Source: Pseudomonadota bacterium (lineage in GTDB: Bacteria > Pseudomonadota > Gammaproteobacteria > Burkholderiales > Rhodocyclaceae). Taken from it: a stretch of 16,032 nt of DNA. Numbering within the stretch: position 1 is the first letter of the stretch; every line of letters begins with the position of its first letter. The notes beneath the pieces are model-generated. The model was given only the letters and a program-made list of their open reading frames with translations. It was not told the origin of the DNA and searched no databases. Made by a program: the position numbers and the translations under genes. Shown here piece after piece: positions 8,253 through 16,032 of this stretch. Where the stretch lies: the NCBI GenBank assembly GCA_023459095.1, contig JAEWVQ010000252.1, forward strand, positions 1-16,032, given 5' to 3'.

Positions 8253-8360
8253 TCAGTCGCGATCGCGGTCGCGCGCCTCCTGCGACTCCAGCCACATCGC
8301 GTTGGCCACCGCAAACAGCACCGCGAAGCCGGTGCCAAGCACCCAGGTGAAGTACCACAT
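8253..8360 (-). CDS. cydX: Cytochrome bd-I oxidase small subunit CydX
   Basis: A 35-codon gene. It begins MWYFTWVLGTGFAVLFAVAN and continues with AMWLESQEARDRDRD. A single transmembrane helix preceded by MWYF and followed by an A-M-W-x-E motif is the CydX/CbdX signature; the E. coli protein is 37 aa. CydX packs against CydA and stabilises the haem b595/d site of the oxidase. A strong Shine-Dalgarno, AAAGGAGA, precedes the ATG at the right spacing. It sits 28 nt after cydB, the usual place. The tail is an unusually regular alternation of Asp and Arg. Confidence 0.95.
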   Translation of the reverse strand: MWYFTWVLGTGFAVLFAVANAMWLESQEARDRDRD

Positions 8361-8388
8361 CGATCGTTCTCCTTTCAGATTCGCCAGT

Positions 8389-9528
8389 TCAGTACGCGCC
8401 ACGCTCGTTGGCGCGGATGTGCGCCTCGGTGACCGGTCCGCGCATCACGCGGTAGGCCCAGCTCGTATAGGCGACGATGATCGGCGTCATGATCAGCGCC
8501 ACCCAGAACATGATGTTGAGGGTGCGATGGCTGGAGACGCCGTCCCACAGGGTGAGACTGCTGCCCGGCACCGAGCTGGACGGCAGCACGAAGGGAAACA
8601 ACGCCGCCCCCGCGGTGAAGATCACCGCGAACACATAGACGGCGCTGGCCACGAAGGCCCGGCCCGGCCGCTCGCGGCGCACCAGCACGAGACTGAGCAC
8701 GCCGCTGACGAAACCGAGCAGCGGCAAGCCCCAAAGCACCGGATGCGCCCTGAAGTTGGCGAGCAGGCCGCCCTCCACCATCGCCACCGTCTTGTCCACC
8801 GGGGTGAGCACCGCTCCCGGCTCCAGGGCCGAGGTGATCGCGTAACCCGGCAGCCATGGCAGCGCCGCGCCGCACAGGGCGAAAACCAGCATCGACACGA
8901 CGATCGCGACCGCGGCGGCCTTGCCGGCGCGGGCCCGCACCACGCCCTCGCTGCGCAAGGCGAGGTAGTTGCCACCGTGCGCGACCAGCATCGTCAGGCT
9001 GACCACGCCGGCGGCCAGGGCGAAGGGGTTGAACAAGGCCGGGAAGGAGCCGGTGTATTTCACCCCCATCGTCGCCGGGTCGTAGTGGAAGGGCACGCCC
9101 TGCAGCACATTGCCCAGCGCCACGCCGAACACCAGCGCCGGAATCGCGCTGCCGGCGAACAGCAGCCAGTCCCAGGTGGTACGCCAGCGCGGGGAATCGA
9201 TCTTGCTGCGGTAGTCGAACCCCACCGGGCGGAAGAACAAGGCCCACAGCACCGCCATCATCGCGAAGTAGAACCCGGAGAAGGCGGTGGCATACACCAG
9301 CGGCCAGGCGGCGAACAGCGCGCCGCCGGCGGTGATGAACCACACCTGGTTGCCGTCCCAGTGCGGGCCGACGGTGTTGATCACCACGCGGCGTTCGACG
9401 TCGCTCCTGCCGACGAAGGGCAGCAGCGCGCCGACCCCCATGTCGTGGCCGTCCATGACCGCGAAACCGACCAGCAGCACGCCGATCAGCCCCCACCAGA
9501 TGAGCTTGAGCAGTTCGTAATCGAGCAT
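8389..9528 (-). CDS. cydB: Cytochrome bd ubiquinol oxidase subunit II
   Basis: 379-aa polytopic membrane protein, the same length as E. coli CydB. It forms the oxidase heterodimer with CydA. The N-terminus MLDYELLKLIWWGLIGVLL leads to GFAVMDGHDMGVGALLPF and NTVGPHWDGNQVWFITAGGA, all highly conserved in the subunit family. About eight or nine hydrophobic helices follow, ending near VALIMTPIIVAYTSWAYRV. The ATG at 9528 has AAGGAG about 7 nt upstream and follows the cydA stop by 1 nt, so the two are coupled. Longer in-frame starts to 9582 lie inside cydA and lack the family's N-terminus. Confidence 0.97.
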   Translation of the reverse strand: MLDYELLKLIWWGLIGVLLVGFAVMDGHDMGVGALLPFVGRSDVERRVVINTVGPHWDGNQVWFITAGGALFAAWPLVYATAFSGFYFAMMAVLWALFFRPVGFDYRSKIDSPRWRTTWDWLLFAGSAIPALVFGVALGNVLQGVPFHYDPATMGVKYTGSFPALFNPFALAAGVVSLTMLVAHGGNYLALRSEGVVRARAGKAAAVAIVVSMLVFALCGAALPWLPGYAITSALEPGAVLTPVDKTVAMVEGGLLANFRAHPVLWGLPLLGFVSGVLSLVLVRRERPGRAFVASAVYVFAVIFTAGAALFPFVLPSSSVPGSSLTLWDGVSSHRTLNIMFWVALIMTPIIVAYTSWAYRVMRGPVTEAHIRANERGAY

Positions 9529-9529
9529 T

Positions 9530-11149
9530 TCAGATCTCCTTGCCGGCATGGCGCATCGCCGGCGCCGGCTGCGGCGCGGCACCGCCCGCCAGTGCCGGGG
9601 GCGGGGTGTGTTCGAAGTGATAGCGCCCGGTGCCGAGCGCGGACGGGCCGAGGCGGGCGTACTTGAACATCAGGTACAGCTCGACGATGAGCAGGCCGGT
9701 ATAGAAGGCCACGAAGCCGCCGAGCGAGATCAGCAAGTCCTGCGCGGTGAGCGCGGAAATCGACAGATGCGTCGGCAACACGCCTTCGATGGTCCACGGC
9801 TGGCGGCCGTACTCGGCGACGAACCAGCCCATTTCGCAGGCGATCCAGGGCAGCGGAATGCCGTACAAGGCCCATTTGAGCAGCCACTTCTTGTGCTCGA
9901 AGGTGCCGCGCGCGGCGTGGTAGAAGGCCAGCGCGAACAGGCACAGGAAGGACACCCCCAGCGCGACCATGATGCGGAAGCTCCAGAACAGCGGCGCCAC
10001 CGCGGGAATCGCGTCATCGACCGCGCTGGCGATCATCGCCGGCGTGGCCCGGGTCACATCCTCGGTGTACTTCTTGAGCAGCAGGCCGTAGCCGAGATCG
10101 TCCTTGAGGGCATCGAAATCCTCGCGCAACACCGGATTGCCGAGGTCGGCACGCAAGGCTTCGAGCGCCGCCACCGCCTGTGCGCCGCGCCGGATGCGCG
10201 CCTCGATGTCCCGCTCCAGCTCGTCGATGCCCGGCAGCGGGGTATCGACGCTGCGCGTCGCGATCAGGCCCAGCACCCAGGGAATGTGAATCTCGGCATG
10301 GGTGGTGCGTGTCTCCTCGTCGGGAAAGCCGAACAAGGTCAAGCCGGCCGGCGCCGGCTCGGTGGTCCACATGCCCTCCATCGCGGCCAGCTTGACCTGC
10401 TGGGTTTCGGCCGCGTGGTACCCGGACTCGTCCCCGAGAACGATCACCGACAGCGCCGATGCCAGTCCGAACGATGCGGCGATGCGGAAGGAACGGCGCG
10501 CGAATTCGAGATCGCGCCCCTTGAGGAGGTACCAGGCGCTGATCCCCAGCACGAAGGCCGAGGCGGTGACGTAGCCCGCACTCACCGTATGCACGAACTT
10601 GGCCTGCGCCACCGGGTTGAACAGCAGTTCCCAGAAGCTGGTCATTTCCATGCGCATGGTCACCGGATTGAACTCGGCGCCCACCGGGTTCTGCATCCAG
10701 CCGTTGGCGATCAGGATCAGCATCGCCGAAAGGTTGGAACCGATCGCAGTGAGATAGGTGACGGTCAGGTGGCCGACCTTGGACAACCGGTCCCAGCCGA
10801 AAAAGAACAGGCCGACGAAGGTCGATTCGAGAAAGAACGCCACCAGCCCCTCGATCGCCAGCGGTGCGCCGAAGATGTCGCCCACGTAGTGCGAGTAATA
10901 GGACCAGTTGGTGCCGAACTGGAACTCCATCGTCAGCCCGGTGGTGACGCCAAGGGCGAAATTGATGGCAAAGAGCTTGCCCCAGAACTTGGTCATGTCG
11001 CGGTAGATCGTCTTGCCGGTCATGACATACGCCGTTTCCATGATCACGAGCAGGAAGGACAAGCCCAGCGTCAGGGGAACGAACAGGAAGTGGTAGAGCG
11101 CCGTCACCGCGAATTGCAGGCGAGACAACTCCACGACGAAGTCATTCAT
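9530..11149 (-). CDS. cydA: Cytochrome bd ubiquinol oxidase subunit I
   Basis: 539-aa catalytic subunit, compared with 522 in E. coli. It oxidises ubiquinol and reduces O2 to water at haems b558, b595 and d, with no copper. The axial ligands are in place at +1 relative to E. coli: His20 in ALYHFLFVPLTLG, His187 in KFVHTVSAGYV and Met394 in FWSFRIMVALG. The Q-loop quinol site is present as Lys253 and Glu258 in GDESGYHAAETQQVKLAAMEG, followed by a long loop of E. coli length. The GRQPW motif is also there. The C-terminal tail is Ala/Pro-rich. I choose ATG 11149 (MNDFVVELSRLQF), with TGGAGA upstream. The 68-nt gap to the preceding DUF2946 ORF contains no obvious promoter, so cydA probably depends on read-through from that ORF. 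Confidence 0.98.
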   Translation of the reverse strand: MNDFVVELSRLQFAVTALYHFLFVPLTLGLSFLLVIMETAYVMTGKTIYRDMTKFWGKLFAINFALGVTTGLTMEFQFGTNWSYYSHYVGDIFGAPLAIEGLVAFFLESTFVGLFFFGWDRLSKVGHLTVTYLTAIGSNLSAMLILIANGWMQNPVGAEFNPVTMRMEMTSFWELLFNPVAQAKFVHTVSAGYVTASAFVLGISAWYLLKGRDLEFARRSFRIAASFGLASALSVIVLGDESGYHAAETQQVKLAAMEGMWTTEPAPAGLTLFGFPDEETRTTHAEIHIPWVLGLIATRSVDTPLPGIDELERDIEARIRRGAQAVAALEALRADLGNPVLREDFDALKDDLGYGLLLKKYTEDVTRATPAMIASAVDDAIPAVAPLFWSFRIMVALGVSFLCLFALAFYHAARGTFEHKKWLLKWALYGIPLPWIACEMGWFVAEYGRQPWTIEGVLPTHLSISALTAQDLLISLGGFVAFYTGLLIVELYLMFKYARLGPSALGTGRYHFEHTPPPALAGGAAPQPAPAMRHAGKEI

Positions 11150-11217
11150 CGTTTTCTCCAGAGTATTGATCAGGAATCGCGGCCGATGCCGCGAGAACTC
11201 GCGCGATCCGTTGCGGA

Positions 11218-11598
11218 TCAGGGGCGCGCCGGCGGGGCGCGTGGAGAATGGGCGGAGCGGCGGGGGGCCGGGTGCGGCCGCGCGTGCGGAAACCAGACCG
11301 GGCGAAACGCCTGCGGCCCGCCCTCGCGAAGCAACACGGACAGCGCAGGGTGCAGGCCGGGGGTCTGCCCGGCCGCGCAGTAATCGCAATGCACGGCATG
11401 CGCCACGGGCGGGGCTTCGACCGGTTGGCCGTCGGCACCGACACGGATGCGCTCGATGGCGCCGAACGACGTGCATACCTCCACCACCTGCACGCCGTCG
11501 GCGCGCGCCTTCAGGTAGCTCACCGTCGCCGACAGCGCGTGCAACAGCATCGCGACGAGCGCGATCCAGGACAGGAGGTGGTGGAACCGGCGCGACAT
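11218..11598 (-). CDS. DUF2946 protein B, CruR-like candidate copper-sensing upstream ORF
   Basis: 126-aa small protein. A single hydrophobic N-terminal segment (LLSWIALVAMLLHALSATV) serves as signal or anchor. Then come the family motif VEVCTSFG, a Cys-X-X-Cys at residues 71-74 within HCDYC, and a Pro/Arg-rich tail ending RAPPARP, so RAPP (120-123) lies three residues from the stop. DUF2946 with CXXC and terminal RAPP is the make-up of the Bordetella pertussis uORF BP2923 (CruR), whose nascent chain senses copper and controls Rho termination before downstream genes. I choose ATG 11598, which overlaps the stop of the small ORF upstream (TGATG); a TTG at 11613 is an alternative. No good Shine-Dalgarno is seen, so it may be translated by coupling. 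It lies 68 nt before cydA on the same strand. The copper role here is inferred. Confidence 0.85.
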   Translation of the reverse strand: MSRRFHHLLSWIALVAMLLHALSATVSYLKARADGVQVVEVCTSFGAIERIRVGADGQPVEAPPVAHAVHCDYCAAGQTPGLHPALSVLLREGGPQAFRPVWFPHARPHPAPRRSAHSPRAPPARP

Positions 11599-11723
11599 CA
11601 AAGCAGGAGGCAAGCGCTACGAAGCCTTGCGCGGCGACGGCCGGCTGCGGGCGCTCGTGCCCCCGAGATGCCGGAAAGGACGCCCGGCACCGGTGGCACG
11701 CAGCGCGCGGTCAGACACAGCAT
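11598..11723 (-). CDS. Candidate 41-aa ORF between the two DUF2946 ORFs
   Basis: Starts MLCLTARCVPPVPGVLSG and ends with an Arg/Ala-rich stretch and SACLLL. I recognise no family. It merits listing because its ATG is preceded by AGGAG at ideal spacing (6 nt), the best ribosome-binding site in this segment, and its stop TGA overlaps the ATG of DUF2946 ORF B (TGATG). It could be a leader peptide that delivers ribosomes to ORF B. Three cysteines and a Val-Pro-Pro-Val-Pro run are noteworthy, but there is no CXXC. It may also be chance in GC-rich DNA. Confidence 0.35.
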   Translation of the reverse strand: MLCLTARCVPPVPGVLSGISGARAPAAGRRRARLRSACLLL

Positions 11724-11743
11724 GAACGACTCCTGAAACCGGA

Positions 11744-11774
11744 GAGCCGCTCGCCGACGGTCAGCGAGCGCCTC
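11744..11774 (-). other. Stable hairpin in the leader before the 41-aa ORF
   Basis: CGCTCGC (11748-11754) and GCGAGCG (11764-11770) form a perfect 7-bp stem with a 9-nt loop. After one C-C mismatch the stem extends by GAG/CTC, 3 bp, to 11744 and 11774. In the minus-strand transcript it lies about 20 nt before the start codon of the 41-aa ORF. There is no U-tract. It could be a pause or attenuation structure in the region where, by analogy with CruR, conditional termination after ORF A would be expected. Confidence 0.35.
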
Positions 11775-11841
11775 GTTGAACCGGCAAGCAGGCCGCCTTC
11801 GTGGACTCGCACCGCTGCGACCGCAGCCGCACGCGGAGCGC

Positions 11842-11857
11842 GCCGGCAAGCGCCGGC
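11842..11857 (-). other. Short GC hairpin after DUF2946 ORF A
   Basis: Two copies of the self-complementary GCCGGC (11842-11847 and 11852-11857) flank a 4-nt loop, giving a 6-bp stem about 40 nt after the stop of ORF A in the transcript. A pyrimidine-rich stretch lies between that stop and the hairpin. It is weak evidence of a regulatory structure by itself. Confidence 0.25.
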
Positions 11858-11897
11858 ACGGAAGAAAGGCCCTGATTGCCGCCTGGGTGGGCGGAGG

Positions 11898-12290
11898 TCA
11901 GACGAGGAAAGGAGGCGCCCGCGGGCGTGCCGCCGACCACGCGAACAAGGTGCGCGGGGCGTGAAAGAAGGCGGGCGGCATCGGCGCTGCTGCGACCGGC
12001 ACACGCAGCGCTGCGGCATCGCTGCGGGCAAGCACCGGATCGCCGCCATTGACCAGGCAGTACGGGCAGTGCTCGCCGGTGGATAGCGGAGCGCCGCGGT
12101 CGTCACGCTCGTCGCCGGCGCCGGGGTCGAGCATCACGTACTCGACCCCGGCGCCGGTGCACACCTCGACCCCCATACCGCCACCGCTCGGCAACAAGCG
12201 GTTCAGGGTGGGCATCAATGCAGCGACCAACATCGCAAACAGCGCGAGGCGGGCGGCAAGCAGCAGGAAGGAGGCGCGGGAACGAGGCAT
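11898..12290 (-). CDS. DUF2946 protein A, CruR-like candidate copper-sensing upstream ORF
   Basis: 130-aa protein and first gene of the cyd transcript. It has a hydrophobic N-terminal helix (FLLLAARLALFAMLVAALMP), VEVCTGAG, a CXXC at residues 75-78 within HCPYC, and a C-terminus ARPRAPPFLV. As in ORF B, RAPP (124-127) is followed by exactly three residues and the stop. Shared VEVCT, HCxYC and RAPP show that the two are paralogues, although the sequences between these motifs are quite different. ATG 12290 gives the expected signal-like N-terminus. No convincing Shine-Dalgarno precedes it, which would suit a poorly initiated regulatory ORF. The role proposed (nascent-chain copper sensor of the CruR type) is inferred from family knowledge and position; the protein itself need not act after synthesis. 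Confidence 0.85.
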   Translation of the reverse strand: MPRSRASFLLLAARLALFAMLVAALMPTLNRLLPSGGGMGVEVCTGAGVEYVMLDPGAGDERDDRGAPLSTGEHCPYCLVNGGDPVLARSDAAALRVPVAAAPMPPAFFHAPRTLFAWSAARPRAPPFLV

Positions 12291-12347
12291 GGGTCGGCGA
12301 CCGGCACCGGGCGGTGCGATCAGCGCAACACACCCCGGCTGCCGCGG

Positions 12348-12376
12348 ATTGTAACCGCTTGCCCCGGCAACCGGTA
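12348..12376 (-). promoter_or_regulatory. Possible promoter of the cyd operon, with inverted repeat in the spacer
   Basis: On the minus strand TACAAT (12353-12348) matches the -10 consensus at 5/6 and would start transcription about 50 nt before ORF A. The hexamer 17 bp upstream (TACCGG) is a poor -35. The spacer contains TTGCC-N2-GGCAA (12359-12370), a perfect 5-bp inverted repeat placed where a bound protein would block RNA polymerase. Its N2 spacing differs from FNR (N4) and CRP (N6) sites, so assignment to the operon's own Crp/Fnr-type regulator is only a possibility. Confidence 0.35.
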
Positions 12377-12644
12377 GCTGGGACGGCCCATCGCATGGGA
12401 GGCCTCCAGGCGGCCCTGCCCGCTCAGCGGCCCGCGCCGGACTCGCGCCGCAGCCGGTCGTCGATCACCGTCCTCACGATGCGTGGCGGCTGGACGTCGC
12501 GCACGATGCGCACGCGGTTGGCGCCCCTCCCCTCAGCCGCCTCGCTCCCTGGCCCGACACGACCTGCGCGCTTGAGGTCGGTCATCGCGCTGTCCGCCCA
12601 CCGCACCTGGGTTCGACGCCCCATACGCTGCGCCCACCGCCGGC
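12377..12644. other. Divergent intergenic segment between cyd and nrd without a convincing gene
   Basis: Together with flanking control sites this makes a gene-free stretch of about 800 bp from 12291 to 13093. This part holds a perfect palindrome GGAGGCCTCC at 12398-12407. It also holds a minus-strand frame (53 codons from ATG 12585 to 12424, Arg/Val-rich) that lacks a good ribosome-binding site and any recognisable family. GC is as high as in the flanking genes, so this could be a decayed gene; nothing more can be supported. Confidence 0.4.
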
Positions 12645-12692
12645 TGCGCATATACGGTATGTTGAAATCAAAAAAACACTACATGTTGTGGC
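12645..12692 (+). promoter_or_regulatory. Pair of NrdR-type boxes upstream of nrdAB
   Basis: ACACTACATGTTGTGG (12677-12692) is close to the NrdR box consensus ACAC-(A/T)-ATATAT-(A/T)-GTGT, with ACAC and GTG arms intact. Exactly 32 bp upstream (12645-12660) is a degenerate partner, TGCGCATATACGGTAT, which keeps the ATATA core and part of the right arm. NrdR is the zinc-finger/ATP-cone repressor of ribonucleotide reductase genes and binds two boxes spaced about 31-32 bp (three helical turns). The match in sequence, spacing and target gene supports the call; the upstream box alone would not. Confidence 0.65.
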
Positions 12693-12711
12693 CATGAACC
12701 GAAACCATGCT

Positions 12712-12739
12712 TGACAGCCCCCACCCCGGCGCTTATGGT
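12712..12739 (+). promoter_or_regulatory. Sigma70-type promoter of nrdAB
   Basis: A perfect -35 TTGACA (12712-12717), a 16-bp spacer and TATGGT (12734-12739, 4/6). Transcription would begin near 12746, at the 5' edge of the riboswitch aptamer, so the whole aptamer would be in the transcript. The promoter lies about 20 bp after the downstream NrdR box. Confidence 0.55.
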
Positions 12740-12920
12740 TCGCCCCGTCACGGCTGCCCGGCTCCACCGGGCAAGGGAATCCGGTGACGCATCCTGCGAT
12801 GCGAATTCCGGAGCTGCCCCCGCAACTGTAAGCGGCGAGTCTTGCGCCAAACCATGCCACTGGAAGTGTTCCGGGAAGGCGGCGCAAGGCGGCGACCCGC
12901 GAGCCAGGAGACCTGCCCTG
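12740..12920 (+). promoter_or_regulatory. Cobalamin (AdoCbl) riboswitch controlling nrdAB
   Basis: Conserved blocks of the cobalamin riboswitch occur in order. CAAGGGAATCCGGTG is the 5' core (about 12764-12786). GAGCTGCCCCCGCAACTGTAAGCGG follows from about 12810. GCCACTGG and CCGGGAAGGCGGC come next (12856-12883). The B12 box ends GAGCCAGGAGACCTGCC (12901-12917). Spacing between blocks is normal. Riboswitches of this class lower expression when adenosyl- or other cobalamins bind. The gene controlled is the B12-independent class Ia reductase, so repression by B12 would save it when a B12-dependent reductase can work. An open frame through the aptamer continuous with nrdA (from 12842) is an artefact of GC-rich sequence, not an N-terminal extension. 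Confidence 0.93.
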
Positions 12921-12970
12921 ACGCGTGTTCCCTTACCGATTGGAGCGGGGTGTCTCCGACGAAAGGCAAG

Positions 12971-13013
12971 GCCCGGCCCGGCCGCTGCGCAGCGCTCCGG
13001 GTCCGAGCCGGGC
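12971..13013 (+). other. Leader hairpin between riboswitch and nrdA, possible expression platform
   Basis: GCCCGGC (12971-12977) pairs with GCCGGGC (13007-13013). Between them lies the palindrome CGCTGCGCAGCG (12983-12994), which can form an inner or competing stem. No U-run follows. The element stands 54 nt after the aptamer and 80 nt before the start codon. It could be a Rho-assisted terminator or a switch helix. The Shine-Dalgarno GAGGACAG (13081-13088) does not pair with it in an obvious way. Confidence 0.35.
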
Positions 13014-13093
13014 GTCCGCCGCGTCGCGGCCCGCCCGCGTCCTTTCCGACGTCCGTCCCGTTCCGTGTGCAACGACGACCGAGGACAGACCCC

Positions 13094-15948
<2,855 letters not shown>

Positions 15949-15949
<1 letters not shown>

Positions 15950-16032
15950 TGACCGCGTTCAACTTCAACGACTGGGACAGCCCCGCGCCCCGCCCCACCC
16001 CGCAGCCCGCGGCCGCCCCCGCCGTTGCCGGC
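15949..16032 (+). CDS. nrdB: Class Ia ribonucleoside-diphosphate reductase, beta subunit, N-terminus only
   Basis: ATG 15949 overlaps the nrdA stop (TAATG) and opens 28 codons to the window edge: MTAFNFNDWDSP followed by a Pro/Ala-rich linker. A short F-N-x-x-D-W-D leader and a variable proline-rich stretch before the ferritin-like diiron domain are usual for NrdB of this group. The metal-binding helices and radical tyrosine lie beyond the window. The assignment rests mostly on operon position and coupling. Confidence 0.85.

Noticed and set aside
11166..11179. TTGAT-CAGG-AATCG before cydA as an FNR site
   Set aside because: Only one half-site matches TTGAT-N4-ATCAA; the other half does not match, and the site would lie within the transcript between ORF B and cydA.
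4215..11383. Long plus-strand open frames opposite cydC, cydD, cydB and cydA (each about 490-780 codons)
   Set aside because: Their products are Arg/Gln/His/Ala-rich without domains or ribosome-binding sites, and they mirror the GC-biased codon positions of the recognised cyd genes.
12424..12651. A 75-codon (or 53-codon from 12585) minus-strand frame between the cyd and nrd control regions
   Set aside because: No ribosome-binding site or recognisable domain, and its longer form overlaps the upstream NrdR box. It might be a decayed gene but cannot be supported as a CDS.
12671..12692. On the minus strand, a weak palindrome followed by seven Ts, resembling an intrinsic terminator
   Set aside because: The stem is short and interrupted, no minus-strand gene lies upstream to terminate, and the same bases fit an NrdR box with correct spacing and target.

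Overview
The window reads as chromosomal DNA of a respiring, GC-rich betaproteobacterium. Uniform high GC, G/C-ending codons, the cydABX-regulator-cydDC layout and the type of class Ia nrdA suggest Rhodocyclales (Azoarcus/Thauera-like); this placement is an inference. There are no rRNA, tRNA, CRISPR or IS elements. Nearly all the long antisense open frames are GC-bias shadows.

Layout. (1) 1-237, minus: 5' part of an AAA/SMC-like ATPase that runs off the left edge. (2) 238-432: divergent intergenic region with a perfect inverted repeat and a possible promoter, upstream of metE (433-2724, plus), the cobalamin-independent methionine synthase. (3) 2725-3421: a hairpin after metE, then a remnant of a TonB-dependent siderophore receptor (STN domain plus part of the plug; no signal peptide, no barrel), closed by a second strong hairpin. 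(4) 3476-4012, plus: a DUF924 protein. (5) 12290 down to 4170, minus: an apparent operon of nine reading frames in the order DUF2946 ORF A, a candidate 41-aa ORF, DUF2946 ORF B, cydA, cydB, cydX, a Crp/Fnr-family regulator, cydD, cydC. It supplies the whole cytochrome bd quinol oxidase, its small subunit, the CydDC exporter needed for assembly, and a regulator. (6) 12645-16032, plus: two NrdR-type boxes, a sigma70-like promoter, a cobalamin riboswitch, then nrdA (start 13094) and the first 28 codons of nrdB.

The most interesting signal is at the head of the cyd operon. Both DUF2946 ORFs carry a Cys-X-X-Cys motif (HCPYC and HCDYC), and both end in Arg-Ala-Pro-Pro followed by exactly three residues and a stop. 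These are the two hallmarks of the copper-sensing upstream ORF (CruR/BP2923) described in Bordetella pertussis. There, copper binding to the nascent peptide relieves arrest at RAPP and permits Rho-dependent termination before the downstream genes. Here two such ORFs stand in tandem directly before the copper-independent terminal oxidase. The inferred logic is that copper shortage, which disables haem-copper oxidases, lets transcription reach cydABX-DC.

The nrd locus shows a parallel logic with another metal cofactor. A B12 riboswitch, plus NrdR boxes, controls the B12-independent class Ia ribonucleotide reductase, which predicts a B12-dependent NrdJ elsewhere in the genome. The metE leader, also for a B12-independent isozyme, shows no such riboswitch.
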